This document shows positions 55,407-63,877 of a stretch of 64,000 nucleotides of DNA, in pieces (position 1 is the first letter of the stretch; every line of letters begins with the position of its first letter). The DNA comes from Solimonas thermocellulolyticum (GTDB lineage Bacteria; Pseudomonadota; Gammaproteobacteria; Nevskiales; Nevskiaceae). Below the pieces are notes generated by a model. It did not search any database. It was not told where the DNA came from and worked only from the letters and a program-made list of their open reading frames with translations. The DNA is taken from positions 178,684 to 242,683 of the forward strand of contig NZ_JBEPIJ010000004.1 in assembly GCF_040327995.1 (NCBI RefSeq), read 5' to 3'. Both the position numbers and the translations under genes were made by a program.

Positions 55407-57254
55407 ATGGGCTCCACCGACACGCCGTTCGACCACACGGCGTTCCTGTCGCAACTGAGCAGCCTGCCCGGCGTCTACCGCATGTACGGCGCCGGCGACG
55501 AGCTGCTGTACGTGGGCAAGGCACGCAACCTGCGCAAGCGCGTCGGCAGCTACTTTCTGCGCGCGAGCGGCAATCCCCGCATCGAAAGCATGGTTGCCCA
55601 GATCCGCCGCATCGAGGTGACGCTCACGCACACCGAGGATGAGGCCTTGCTGCTCGAAGCCAACCTCATCAAGGAGCTCAAGCCGCGGTACAACGTCTAC
55701 TACCGCGACGACAAGAGTTACCCCTACGTGCGGTTCAGCGCGCACGAATTTCCGCGCATTTCGTATTACCGCGGAGCGCGTAGTGGGCACGATCGCTATT
55801 TCGGCCCGTTTCCGAGCGCATCCGCGGTGCGCGAGACCTTGCAGTCGCTGCAAAAGTTGTTCCGCCTGCGGCCGTGTCGAGACAGTTTTTTCGCCCACCG
55901 CGATCGGCCTTGCTTGCAGTATCAGATCAAGCGCTGCTCGGCGCCTTGTGTCGGCCTGATCAGCGCCGATGACTACGCACACGACGTGCGCAATGCCATG
56001 CGCCTGCTCGAAGGCAAGGGCGACGAGCTGGCGCTGGAGCTGCAACAGCAGATGGAGCGCGCCGCCGACGCGCTGGAGTTCGAGCTGGCGGCCCGCTTGC
56101 GTGACCAGATCGCAGCGCTCAAGCGTATCCGCCAGAGCCAGACGATGACCGGCGGCGCACGGAATCTCGACGTGATCGCGGTCGCGCTGCATCCGGCGAG
56201 CAGTTGCGTGACCGTGGTCAGCGTGCGCGACGGCGTGAACCTGGGACACCGCAGTCATTTTCCGCAACACCCGCTGCATGCAGAAGCGGAGGACTTGCTG
56301 GAAAGCTTCATCAGCCAGCATTACCTGCAGCAGCCGCCACCGGCGGAACTTTTGGTGAGTCATGCGCTCGCGGACCCCGCGCTGATCGAGCACGCCTTAA
56401 GCCAGCGCGCACAGCGGCGGATACGCATCAGCCGACCGAGCCGTGGCCCACGGCAGCGTTTGCTCGAAATGGCGCAGCAGACGGCAGATCAGGCCCTGTC
56501 GGCGCATCTGCTGGAAGCCGCGACGATGGACGAACGTCTGCTCGAACTCGCGCGCGTGCTCGATCTCGAACGAGCACCGCAGCGGCTGGAATGCTTCGAC
56601 ATCTCGCACACGCAGGGCGAGCGGGCGGTTGCGTCCTGCGTGGTCTTCGGGCCGCAGGGGCCGCTCAAGAGCGGCTATCGCAAATTCAACATTGAGGACA
56701 TCGAACCGGGCGATGACTACGCGGCGATCCGGCAAGCGGTCGGTCGGCGCTTCGCGCGGATGCGCGGGCAGGGCGCTGCGATGGCCAGCGCGGACGGTCC
56801 CGCGGCGCAGACCCCGGATGTGCTGTTCATCGACGGCGGCACCGGCCAACTCAACGCCGCGCTCGAAGCCCTGGAGGAACTCGACATCACCGATCTGCGC
56901 GTGGTTGCGATCGCCAAGGGTCCGAGCCGCAAACCGGGGCTGGAGGAGCTGATCCTGCCGGAACGCGACGGCGCGCTGCGGCTGCCGCCGGACTCGCCGG
57001 CGCTGCACCTGATCCAGCGCATTCGCGACGAAGCCCACCGTTTCGCCCTCACCGGACATCGAGGGCGTCGCGACAAGGCTCGTCTCAAATCTGGGCTCGA
57101 CGAAATCGACGGCCTGGGGCCCGTGCGGCGGCGTGCACTGCTGCGCCACTTCGGCGGTCTCGCGCAACTCAGGCGCGCCAGCGTCGAGGAGCTTGCCCAG
57201 GTCGATGGGGTCTCGCGCACGCTGGCCGAACGCATTTATGCGCATTTTCACTAA
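55407..57254 (+). CDS. uvrC: Excinuclease ABC subunit C
   Basis: 615-aa nuclease that makes both incisions in nucleotide excision repair. N-terminal GIY-YIG domain (PGVYRMYGAGDELLYVGKARNLRKRV), the cysteine-bearing segment YQIKRCSAPCVG, a UVR/UvrB-binding domain (EFELAARLRDQIAALKRI), the RNase H-like C-terminal nuclease (CFDISHTQGERAVASCVVFG, LFIDGGTGQLNAAL) and two final helix-hairpin-helix motifs (LKSGLDEIDGLGPVRRRALL). ATG at 55407, 22 bp after uvrY; a ribosome site is not obvious. Confidence 0.97.
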   Translation: MGSTDTPFDHTAFLSQLSSLPGVYRMYGAGDELLYVGKARNLRKRVGSYFLRASGNPRIESMVAQIRRIEVTLTHTEDEALLLEANLIKELKPRYNVYYRDDKSYPYVRFSAHEFPRISYYRGARSGHDRYFGPFPSASAVRETLQSLQKLFRLRPCRDSFFAHRDRPCLQYQIKRCSAPCVGLISADDYAHDVRNAMRLLEGKGDELALELQQQMERAADALEFELAARLRDQIAALKRIRQSQTMTGGARNLDVIAVALHPASSCVTVVSVRDGVNLGHRSHFPQHPLHAEAEDLLESFISQHYLQQPPPAELLVSHALADPALIEHALSQRAQRRIRISRPSRGPRQRLLEMAQQTADQALSAHLLEAATMDERLLELARVLDLERAPQRLECFDISHTQGERAVASCVVFGPQGPLKSGYRKFNIEDIEPGDDYAAIRQAVGRRFARMRGQGAAMASADGPAAQTPDVLFIDGGTGQLNAALEALEELDITDLRVVAIAKGPSRKPGLEELILPERDGALRLPPDSPALHLIQRIRDEAHRFALTGHRGRRDKARLKSGLDEIDGLGPVRRRALLRHFGGLAQLRRASVEELAQVDGVSRTLAERIYAHFH

Positions 57255-57279
57255 AGCGCGGCGCATCGTGCAGAATTGC

Positions 57280-57285
57280 TATGCT
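57280..57285 (+). promoter_or_regulatory. Possible -10 element for pgsA
   Basis: TATGCT followed by GTGCGCGCCCGG, 26 bp before the GTG start of pgsA. Confidence 0.4.
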
Positions 57286-57311
57286 GTGCGCGCCCGGATG
57301 GCCACCCGACC

Positions 57312-57872
57312 GTGACCCTGACCCTGCCGTTGCTGTTGACCTTACTGCGGGTGGCCGTAATTCCGCTCGTTTTGGCGCTGTTCTACCTCGATTGGACTTA
57401 TGCGCGCCAGCTCGCCACCGTGCTGTACACCGCGGCGGGGATCACCGACTGGCTCGATGGCTACCTGGCGCGGCGCTGGAACCAGGAAAGCAAGTTCGGC
57501 GCGTTCCTCGATCCGGTGGCCGACAAACTGCTCGTCGCCGTGTGCCTGGTGATGCTGCTGCGCGACGACCCGGGCGGCATCCTCGCCGTGATCGTCGCGA
57601 TCATCATCGGTCGCGAGATCACCATTTCCGCGTTGCGCGAATGGATGGCCGCACTCGGCCAGCGCACCAGCGTTGCAGTGAGCTGGATCGGCAAATGGAA
57701 GACGGGTTTTCAGATGACGGCCATCGGCATGATGATCTGGCAGGTTCCAGTATTCGGCATGCCCATCTACGACATTGGTTACGGTCTGTTACTGATTGCC
57801 GCGGCACTCACGCTGTGGAGCATGTTCGTCTACCTGCGCGCGGCCTGGCCCATCATGCTCGGGCGCAAATGA
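57312..57872 (+). CDS. pgsA: CDP-diacylglycerol--glycerol-3-phosphate 3-phosphatidyltransferase
   Basis: 186-aa membrane enzyme that makes phosphatidylglycerol phosphate. The CDP-alcohol phosphotransferase motif is complete: Asp46, Asp49-Gly50, Ala53-Arg54, Gly63, Asp67 and Asp71 (DWLDGYLARRWNQESKFG, then AFLDPVAD). I take the GTG at 57312 (MTLTLPLLLTLLRV) as start because the family begins just before this helix. A longer frame from 57276 covers the probable promoter. tRNA genes follow as in E. coli. Confidence 0.95.
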   Translation: MTLTLPLLLTLLRVAVIPLVLALFYLDWTYARQLATVLYTAAGITDWLDGYLARRWNQESKFGAFLDPVADKLLVAVCLVMLLRDDPGGILAVIVAIIIGREITISALREWMAALGQRTSVAVSWIGKWKTGFQMTAIGMMIWQVPVFGMPIYDIGYGLLLIAAALTLWSMFVYLRAAWPIMLGRK

Positions 57873-57886
57873 GGGCACGAGAATCC

Positions 57887-57914
57887 TTGACTTCGTGCGG
57901 CTGCCCTCTAAAAT
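57887..57914 (+). promoter_or_regulatory. Sigma-70 promoter of the tRNA-Gly gene
   Basis: TTGACT, 16-bp spacer and TAAAAT, the best-formed plus-strand promoter in the window. It is followed by ACGCGCC and then the tRNA 11 bp after the -10. A GCGCC discriminator is typical of stringently controlled stable-RNA promoters. Confidence 0.85.
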
Positions 57915-57925
57915 ACGCGCCTCAC

Positions 57926-58001
57926 GCGGGAATAGCTCAGTTGGTAGAGCGCAACCTTGCCAAGGTTGAGGTCGCGAGTTCGAGCCTCGTTTCCCGCTCC
58001 A
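57926..58001 (+). tRNA. glyW: tRNA-Gly (anticodon GCC)
   Basis: 76 nt with CCA. The acceptor stem pairs GCGGGAA with TTCCCGC. The anticodon stem CAACC/GGTTG holds TTGCCAA with anticodon GCC. The T-loop is TTCGAGC. First of the pgsA-linked trio, matching E. coli glyW in position. Confidence 0.98.
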
Positions 58002-58011
58002 AGTTCTCGTG

Positions 58012-58040
58012 AAACCCCGGCGGGCTCGACGGGGTTTTTT
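58012..58040 (+). terminator. Intrinsic terminator after tRNA-Gly
   Basis: Stem AAACCCCG/CGGGGTTT with a 10-base loop and a run of six T's. It separates tRNA-Gly from tRNA-Cys, so the trio is not a single transcript here. Confidence 0.85.
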
Positions 58041-58095
58041 ATTCTGCAAAGTCGTCCAAGACCAAGCGGACTTGCCGAACGCGCAGCGAATGTGC

Positions 58096-58104
58096 TGATA
58101 GAAT
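58096..58104 (+). promoter_or_regulatory. Extended -10 promoter for tRNA-Cys
   Basis: TGATAGAAT (TGn plus TAGAAT) followed by CGGCGCG. TTGCCG lies 21 bp upstream, too far for a good -35. tRNA-Cys begins 18 bp after the -10. Confidence 0.55.
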
Positions 58105-58122
58105 CGGCGCGTCTTGTCTCGG

Positions 58123-58196
58123 GGCTAGGTGGCAGAGTGGTTATGCAGCGGACTGCAAATCCGCGTACGCCGGTTCAATTCCGACCCTAGCCTCCA
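58123..58196 (+). tRNA. cysT: tRNA-Cys (anticodon GCA)
   Basis: 74 nt with CCA. The acceptor stem pairs GGCTAGG with CCTAGCC. The anticodon stem GCGGA/TCCGC holds CTGCAAA with anticodon GCA. The T-arm is CCGGTTCAATTCCGA. Position as E. coli cysT. Confidence 0.95.
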
Positions 58197-58214
58197 TCTC
58201 GCTGAGCATCCGTC

Positions 58215-58301
58215 GCCCGTGTGGCGGAATCGGTAGACGCAAGGGACTTAAAATTCCTCGATCTGACGATCATGCCGGTTCGAGTCCGGCCGCGGGCACC
58301 A
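58215..58301 (+). tRNA. leuZ: tRNA-Leu (anticodon TAA)
   Basis: 87 nt with CCA and a long variable arm, as in class II tRNAs. The acceptor stem pairs GCCCGTG with CGCGGGC. The anticodon loop is CTTAAAA with anticodon TAA. The T-loop is TTCGAGT. It lies 18 bp after tRNA-Cys, probably in one transcript with it. Position as E. coli leuZ. Confidence 0.97.
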
Positions 58302-58321
58302 CACCGCCGCAGCCAGACACG

Positions 58322-58347
58322 AAAAAGCCCCGCTTGGCGGGGCTTTT
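58322..58347. terminator. Bidirectional terminator between tRNA-Leu and the DksA-like gene
   Basis: An 11-bp stem AAAAGCCCCGC/GCGGGGCTTTT with a 3-base loop. T's are present on both strands' 3' sides, so it can end the tRNA transcript and the convergent dksA-like transcript. Confidence 0.9.
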
Positions 58348-58366
58348 CGTTGACTGCGGGGCAGGT

Positions 58367-59209
58367 TCAACGGTCGCGAAACTGCGCCTCGATGCGCTCA
58401 TCCTGACCTTTGACATCGACGCAGACCGTTGCCGTCGGACGGGCGAGCAGGCGCGGGATGCCGATCGGATCGCCGGTCTTCTCGCAGTAGCCGTACTCCT
58501 TGGCCTCGATGCGGCGCAAGGCATCGTCGATCTTGCGCAACAGCAGCGACTCGCGCTCGCGCAGGCGCAGATCGAGCCAGTGTTCTTCTTCCGCGGTTGC
58601 GCGATCGGCGGGGTCGGCGAACACCTCGCGCTCGTGCAGGCGTTCTTTGACGTCCATCTCGCGTTGGAGCACTTCCTGTCGCATCTGCAGCAGGCGACGA
58701 CGAAAGAACTCCAGTTGCACGTCGTTCATGTAATCGTCGTCGGGCATCCGCTTGATGTCGTCTTCGGTCAAGCTTGGATCGAACGAGGTGATACGGACTT
58801 TGCGGTTGTCGTCCTCGGTCATGTGCGCGGCGCGGGAAACGGGCGCATCTGCTGATCCAGATTTTGCGGACCTGGCATTCGTGGCAGTTTTATCAGGAGT
58901 TTTATGGGGCGCGGCGGCGGCCGCGTCGCCACGGGTCGGTCGGTTTGCAGATTTCACCGACCGAGTCTTCAGCGACTGGGACTTCTCGACCGCCGACTTC
59001 GCTTCGGGTTTCGCCTTCGGCGCGGATCGGGGCTTCGCGGTCTTCTTGGTCGCCGGCTTCTTGGGCGCGTCTTTGCGCGCGGTCTTGGCGGCGACGCCTT
59101 TGGTCAGGGCGCCCTTGAGCCGGCCGAGCAGACTGCTCCCCGTGGACTTGGTCTTGCCCGTCTGGCGTGTCGCTGCAGGCTTGGATTTCGCTGACTTCTT
59201 CGTCGTCAT
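58367..59209 (-). CDS. DksA-family RNA polymerase regulator with long basic N-terminal tail
   Basis: 280-aa protein, nearly twice the size of E. coli DksA (151 aa). Residues 1-130 are low-complexity Lys/Ala/Pro/Ser, resembling histone H1-like tails. Residues 155-280 are a DksA domain: YMNDVQLEFFRRRL, coiled-coil tip FADPADRA with Asp199, Asp202 and Ala204 (the residues that act in the RNA polymerase secondary channel), and GYCEKTGDPIGIPRLLARPTATVCVD. The zinc finger keeps Cys242 and Cys263, but the partner cysteines are Thr245 and Val266, so zinc binding is doubtful. Promoter TTGACC-17-TATAAC upstream. Confidence 0.85.
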   Translation of the reverse strand: MTTKKSAKSKPAATRQTGKTKSTGSSLLGRLKGALTKGVAAKTARKDAPKKPATKKTAKPRSAPKAKPEAKSAVEKSQSLKTRSVKSANRPTRGDAAAAAPHKTPDKTATNARSAKSGSADAPVSRAAHMTEDDNRKVRITSFDPSLTEDDIKRMPDDDYMNDVQLEFFRRRLLQMRQEVLQREMDVKERLHEREVFADPADRATAEEEHWLDLRLRERESLLLRKIDDALRRIEAKEYGYCEKTGDPIGIPRLLARPTATVCVDVKGQDERIEAQFRDR

Positions 59210-59261
59210 TGAGCCACCCACTCACACCAAGATGTGTGTGCGCCTTGGCGCAAAGGCGGGC

Positions 59262-59290
59262 GTTATACACCCCCAGGGCAAGGCGGTCAA
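59262..59290 (-). promoter_or_regulatory. Sigma-70 promoter of the DksA-like gene
   Basis: Reading on the minus strand: TTGACC (59290-59285), a 17-bp spacer and TATAAC (59267-59262). The predicted start is near 59255, giving a leader of about 45 nt before the ATG at 59209. Confidence 0.8.
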
Positions 59291-59322
59291 TGAATTGGCA
59301 TCATGACTTAACATAATATACA

Positions 59323-59946
59323 TTATGCACAATGTTGCGCACGCAAAGCGGCCGCCGCTTTCGCGCGCTCGAACACCTCGTCGGCGTCGAAACGCTCTGG
59401 CACGAGCCAACTGCCCCCCACACAGAGCACGGCTTCAAGCCCGAGCCATGTCGCGGCAGACGCCTGCGTGATGCCGCCGGTCGGACAGAAACGGCACTGC
59501 GAGAACGGTGCGGCCAGCGCCTTGAGCGCGTTGACGCCGCCCGCCGCCTCGGCCGGAAAGAACTTGAAGCGATCAAAGCCCAGTTCCAGGCCGCGGATGA
59601 TGTCACTGGCCGTGGCCACGCCCGGCAGAAACGGGATGCCGCGCGCCAGCGCCTGACGCGCCAGCGTCTCGGTCAAGCCGGGACTGACGACGAAGCGTGC
59701 GCCGGAGCGCACGCAGGCATCGAGGTCGCGGCCGTTCAGCACGGTGCCGGCGCCGACGATCGCGCCGTCGACGCGCGACATTTGCCGGATCGCATCCAAA
59801 GCGGCCGGCGTGCGCAAGGTCACTTCCAGCGTCCGCAAGCCGCCGGCGACCAGCGCCTCGGCGAGCGGTCGCGCGATGAGCGCATCGTGGACCGTGAGCA
59901 CCGGAATCACCGGCGAGCTGCGCATCAGCGCGTCCATACTGGTCAC
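59323..59946 (-). CDS. eda: 2-dehydro-3-deoxyphosphogluconate aldolase
   Basis: 207-aa class I aldolase that splits KDPG into pyruvate and glyceraldehyde-3-phosphate, the last step of the Entner-Doudoroff pathway. LEVTLRTPAALDAI carries the catalytic Glu. GAGTVLN, PGVAT, and FKFFPAEAAGG with the Schiff-base Lys, and CPTGGI, are conserved. The start is probably the GTG overlapping the glk stop (GTGA), with an ATG three codons later as the alternative. Its stop codon lies in a small AT-rich inverted repeat. Last gene of the operon. Confidence 0.96.
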   Translation of the reverse strand: MTSMDALMRSSPVIPVLTVHDALIARPLAEALVAGGLRTLEVTLRTPAALDAIRQMSRVDGAIVGAGTVLNGRDLDACVRSGARFVVSPGLTETLARQALARGIPFLPGVATASDIIRGLELGFDRFKFFPAEAAGGVNALKALAAPFSQCRFCPTGGITQASAATWLGLEAVLCVGGSWLVPERFDADEVFERAKAAAALRAQHCA

Positions 59947-60914
59947 GACAGGTGCTCCTTCACGTAAGCGGCGGCGGCGCCATACAGACCCGGCTCCGGG
60001 TGCACGATGAGCTTGACGGGAATCTGGGCCATGCGCCGTTCGAACCGTCCTTTTGCAGTGAAGCGCGTGCCGAAACCGGAGCGCGGCAAGACATCGGCGA
60101 GCCGCAGGCCCAGACCCCCACCGATGACGACCGCCGATGCACCATGCGCCAAGGCGATGTCGCCGGCAAACGAGCCCAGACTCAGGCAGAACCGCTCCAG
60201 GGTCCGAGCGGCGAGATCCTCGCTGCCCTCGATCGCGGCCTTCCATAAGGCTCTTTCGTCCGCCGTCGGCATCACGGCAACCCGTTCGAGCACGGCCAGC
60301 ACTTCATACAGCTGCGCGAATCCCGGCCCGGAGATCACGCGCTCGGACGACACTCGCGGGTAGCGCCGGCGCAGATGCGCGAGGATCGCATCGTCGATCG
60401 GATCGACGGGCGCAAAGCCGATGTGGCCGCCCTCGCTCTCGATGATGAAGTCGCGGCCATCGCGGCGCAGGATCTGCGCCACACCCAGTCCCGTGCCCGG
60501 CCCGACGACGCTGATCACCCCTTGGGTCGGCAGCGGCAGATCCGGGCCGCAGAGATGACGTAGATGTTCGTCCTCGAGCTGCACTACGGCATGACTGACG
60601 GCGCCGAAGTCGTTGATCAGGCTGTATCGCTCGAGCCCCAGGCTCGATGCCAGCTGCGCCGGCCGGATCACCCAGGGATTGTTGGTGAGCTTGAGGACTT
60701 CACCGTCGATCGGACCGGCGACGGCGATCGCGGCACATCGCGGCGCCGGCCGATCGAGGCGAGCCGCGAAGCAGTCCCAGGCCGCGCGCAGACTCGCGTG
60801 CTCGGCGGTCTTGAGGATGACCGGCTCGCCGAGGGCCACCACCCTGCCCGGCATCAGCTCCGCCAGCGCGAAGCGCGCGTGCGTGCCGCCGATGTCGACT
60901 GCGACGATCTGCAT
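59943..60914 (-). CDS. glk: Glucokinase
   Basis: 323-aa hexokinase-type enzyme that phosphorylates glucose with ATP. Phosphate-binding AVDIGGTHARFAL is at residues 5-17. NDFGAVSHAV, GPGTGLGVA, ESEGGHIGFAP and ERVISGPGF follow, as in proteobacterial Glk. The ATG at 60914 gives the family length. It sits 10 bp after edd and overlaps eda, feeding the Entner-Doudoroff route from free glucose. Confidence 0.95.
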   Translation of the reverse strand: MQIVAVDIGGTHARFALAELMPGRVVALGEPVILKTAEHASLRAAWDCFAARLDRPAPRCAAIAVAGPIDGEVLKLTNNPWVIRPAQLASSLGLERYSLINDFGAVSHAVVQLEDEHLRHLCGPDLPLPTQGVISVVGPGTGLGVAQILRRDGRDFIIESEGGHIGFAPVDPIDDAILAHLRRRYPRVSSERVISGPGFAQLYEVLAVLERVAVMPTADERALWKAAIEGSEDLAARTLERFCLSLGSFAGDIALAHGASAVVIGGGLGLRLADVLPRSGFGTRFTAKGRFERRMAQIPVKLIVHPEPGLYGAAAAYVKEHLS

Positions 60915-60924
60915 GACTCCGGGC

Positions 60925-62745
60925 TCAGAGCCCCGCGACGGCGAGCATCGCCGAGGCGCCTGCCTCGGCACCGTCGACCGAGCGGCGCATCAGCGCGAAC
61001 AGCTCGCGGCCGGTGCCAGGCGCCTCTGCCGGTGCGGCGTCCGCCGTCCGCGCTTGCCACGTCGACGCATCGACCAGCGCATCGACGCGGCCCTTGTGCG
61101 CACACAGGCGCACGAGGTCGCCATCGCGCAGCTTCGCCAGCGGGCCACCGCCAGCGGCTTCGGGGCTGAGGTGAATCGCCGCCGGCACCTTGCCGGAAGC
61201 GCCGGACATGCGGCCGTCGGTCACCAGGGCGACGCGATGGCCGCGGTCCTGCAGCACGCCGAGCGTTGGCGTGAGTTTGTGCAGCTCGGGCATGCCGTTC
61301 GCGCGCGGGCCCTGGAAACGCACGACGACGACGACATCGCGATCCAGCTCGCCGGCCTTGAATGCGGCGATGACCGCGTCCTGGTCCGCGAACACGCGTG
61401 CCGGGGCTTCGATGGTCCAGCGTGCCGGATCGACGGCGCTGGTCTTGAAGATGCCGCGGCCGAGATTGCCCTGCACCAGCCGCATGCCCCCGTCCGCACG
61501 AAATGGCGAGGACACGGGACGCAGCAGACTGTCGTCGCCGCTTTGTGCCGCCGGCGCGTGCCATTCGAGTTGCCCGTCACCGAGCGTGGGCGTGCGCGCG
61601 TAGTCACCCAGATCGCGCCCGGCGACGGTGAGCAGGTCGCGGTGCAGCAGACCGGCCTCGAGCAGCTCGCGAATCACCCAGGCCATGCCGCCGGCGGCAT
61701 GGAACTGGTTCACGTCGCCGGAACCGTTCGGGTAGATGCGCGCGAGCAGCGGCACGACCGACGACAGACGATCGAAGTCCTCCCAGTCGATGCGAATGCC
61801 GGCGGCGCGCGCGATTGCCGGCAGATGGATCGCGTGGTTGGTCGACCCTCCGGTCGCGAGCAGGCCCACGGCGGCGTTGACGATGGCCTTCTCGTCCACG
61901 CAGCGGCCGAGCGGTCGATAGTCGTCGCCGTGCCAGCCGATCTGCGCAAGCCGATGCACGGCCGCGCGCGTGAGCGCCCGGCGCAGCGGTGTGCCCGGAT
62001 TGACGAAGGCGGCGCCGGGCACGTGCAGGCCCATGACCTCCATCATCATCTGGTTGCTGTTCGCAGTGCCGTAGAAAGTACAGGTGCCGGACGTGTGATA
62101 CGACGCCGCCTCGGCCTGCAGCAGTTCGTCGCGGCCGGCGCGACCTTCCGCGAACAACGGGCGAATGCGCTGCTTTTCCTGGTTCGGCAGGCCCGAGGGC
62201 ATCGGCCCGCCCGGCACGAGAATCGCCGGCAGATGGCCAAAGCGCAGCGCGCCGATCAGCAGGCCCGGCACGATCTTGTCGCAGATGCCGAGCAGCGCCA
62301 CCGCTTCGAACATGCCATGCGACAGCGCCACGGCCGTCGACAGCGCAATCGTGTCGCGGCTGAACAGCGACAGCTCCATGCCCGGCTGACCCTGGGTGAT
62401 GCCGTCGCACATCGCCGGCACGCCGCCGGCGACCTGCGCGGTCGCGCCGACCTCGCGGGCGTAGCGCTTGATCTCGTCCGGATAAGCGCCATACGGCTGA
62501 TGCGCGGACAGCATGTCGTTGTACGCGGTGACGATGCCGATGTTCGGCGCACGCAGTGCACGGATTGCGAGCTTGTCCTCGCCCGCCGCCGCAAAGCCGT
62601 GCGCGAAATTGCCGCAGGACAGCCGGGGGCGCTGCACCCCGCTGCTGCGCTCGCGCTCGATCAGCTCCAGATACGCCTGCCGCGTCGGGCGCGAGCGCTC
62701 GACGATGCGGTCGGTGACCGCCGCCACGGTGGCATCGAGGCTCAT
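60925..62745 (-). CDS. edd: Phosphogluconate dehydratase
   Basis: 606-aa iron-sulfur dehydratase (IlvD/Edd family) that makes KDPG from 6-phosphogluconate. Conserved segments: NIGIVTAYNDMLSAHQPY, GVPAMCDGITQGQPGMELSLFSRD, ICDKIVPG, SGTCTFYGTANSNQMMMEVMG (cluster cysteines in CDG, CDK and TCTF), ATGGSTNHAIHLPA and VTDGRMSGASGKVPAAIH. Length matches Edd (about 603), not IlvD. ATG overlaps the pgl stop by 4 bp. Confidence 0.97.
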   Translation of the reverse strand: MSLDATVAAVTDRIVERSRPTRQAYLELIERERSSGVQRPRLSCGNFAHGFAAAGEDKLAIRALRAPNIGIVTAYNDMLSAHQPYGAYPDEIKRYAREVGATAQVAGGVPAMCDGITQGQPGMELSLFSRDTIALSTAVALSHGMFEAVALLGICDKIVPGLLIGALRFGHLPAILVPGGPMPSGLPNQEKQRIRPLFAEGRAGRDELLQAEAASYHTSGTCTFYGTANSNQMMMEVMGLHVPGAAFVNPGTPLRRALTRAAVHRLAQIGWHGDDYRPLGRCVDEKAIVNAAVGLLATGGSTNHAIHLPAIARAAGIRIDWEDFDRLSSVVPLLARIYPNGSGDVNQFHAAGGMAWVIRELLEAGLLHRDLLTVAGRDLGDYARTPTLGDGQLEWHAPAAQSGDDSLLRPVSSPFRADGGMRLVQGNLGRGIFKTSAVDPARWTIEAPARVFADQDAVIAAFKAGELDRDVVVVVRFQGPRANGMPELHKLTPTLGVLQDRGHRVALVTDGRMSGASGKVPAAIHLSPEAAGGGPLAKLRDGDLVRLCAHKGRVDALVDASTWQARTADAAPAEAPGTGRELFALMRRSVDGAEAGASAMLAVAGL

Positions 62746-63446
62746 GTCGGGCTCCAGTGGATCGCGACCGGCATGCGCGCCGACGCCAGCACGCGGCCGA
62801 TCGGACTGTCGGGGGGATCGCCGCGCAGCGCGCGCGTAACGACCGCGCGCTTGGCCTCACCGGTGAGCGTGAGCAGCAGGCGCCTCGCCGATGCAATGGC
62901 GGCCCGCGTGAGCGTGACGCGGGCAACCGGCGCCTCGGCCGGCAGCGGATCGGGCAGCACACCGATCGCGCGGCGCTGCGCCGGGGCATCGAGCGCCGCG
63001 TGCAGATCGGGACCGGGGAAGATCGACGCCGTGTGCCCGTCACTGCCAACGCCGAGCCAGACCAGATCCGGCGGCCACGGCAGCGTCTGCAGCACGCGAT
63101 CGGCGCGCTCGCCGGCGGCATGATGCGGATCGGGCTCGGCATCGAGCAGCGGCACGATGCGCGCGCCGGTGCGATCGAAGTGCCGCCGCAGCAGTACGAC
63201 GTTGCTCAGCGCATGCGTCTCGGGCACCAGTCGCTCGTCGGTGGGAATCAGCGTGACGCGCGACCAGTCCAGCGGAGCGCGCGCCAGACGCTCGAAGGCT
63301 GCGACCGGCGTGCGCCCGCCGGGCAGCGCGAGCAACGCCTGCCCGCTCGCTTGCAGGCGTTCGCGCAGCAGCGCCGCGACCTCGTCGGCCACCGCCTGCG
63401 CCATCTGCGCCGCGTCGGCGTGCAGTGTCCAGACCGCCTCACTCAT
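62742..63446 (-). CDS. pgl: 6-phosphogluconolactonase
   Basis: 234-aa hydrolase that opens 6-phosphogluconolactone. ALPGGRTPVAAFERLARAPLDWSRV, TDERLVPETHALSN, DLVWLGVGSDGHTASIFPG and VTLTRAAI are the family's motifs (glucosamine-6-phosphate-isomerase fold, DevB type). Its start overlaps the end of zwf by 8 bp and its stop overlaps edd. Confidence 0.95.
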   Translation of the reverse strand: MSEAVWTLHADAAQMAQAVADEVAALLRERLQASGQALLALPGGRTPVAAFERLARAPLDWSRVTLIPTDERLVPETHALSNVVLLRRHFDRTGARIVPLLDAEPDPHHAAGERADRVLQTLPWPPDLVWLGVGSDGHTASIFPGPDLHAALDAPAQRRAIGVLPDPLPAEAPVARVTLTRAAIASARRLLLTLTGEAKRAVVTRALRGDPPDSPIGRVLASARMPVAIHWSPT

Positions 63447-63877
63447 GCCAGCTCACCCCATCGCGCTCGGTCAGCGCGATCGATGCGGCCGGCCCCCAGG
63501 TGCCGGCGGTATAGCGTCGCGGTTGCAGGCTGGCGGCGGCGCAGGCGGCGCGGATGCCGTCGATCCACTGCCACTGCGCCTCGACCTCGTCGCGACGCAC
63601 GAACAGCGTCGGATCGCCTTCGATCAGGTCGAGCAAGAGGCGCTCGTAGGCGATGCGCCGGCGCCCGGCGAACGTGCTGCTCAGCGACACGTCCAGCGGC
63701 ACCTCCTGCAGACGGATGCCACCGCGGTCGAGCCCCGGCTGCTTGGCCATGACGTAGAGGCGCACGTACTCCTCGGGCTGTAGGCGGATCACCAGCGTGT
63801 TGGCCTGTAGCACGCTGTGCGCCTCACCGAAGATCGAATGCGGCACACCCCTGAACTGCACGACGATCTCGGAATAG
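63439..63877 (-). pseudogene. zwf: Glucose-6-phosphate dehydrogenase, 3' part cut by an insertion sequence
   Basis: Only about the last 145 codons of a roughly 490-codon zwf are present. They read SEIVVQFRGVPHSIFG, VLQANTLVIRLQPEEYVRL, LQEVPLDVSLSS, YERLLLDLIEGDPTLFVRRDEVEAQWQWIDGI, then the stop. Directly upstream of TATTCCGAG the sequence changes to the end of an IS3-family element. The frame stays open into the IS (a GTG there gives a 154-aa hybrid), but that product lacks the NADP-binding and catalytic domains. The 5' part may lie beyond the IS outside the window. Confidence 0.88.

Noticed and set aside
60613..63123. An 836-codon plus-strand frame opposite edd and pgl
   Set aside because: Antisense of strongly conserved enzymes; no recognisable domain.
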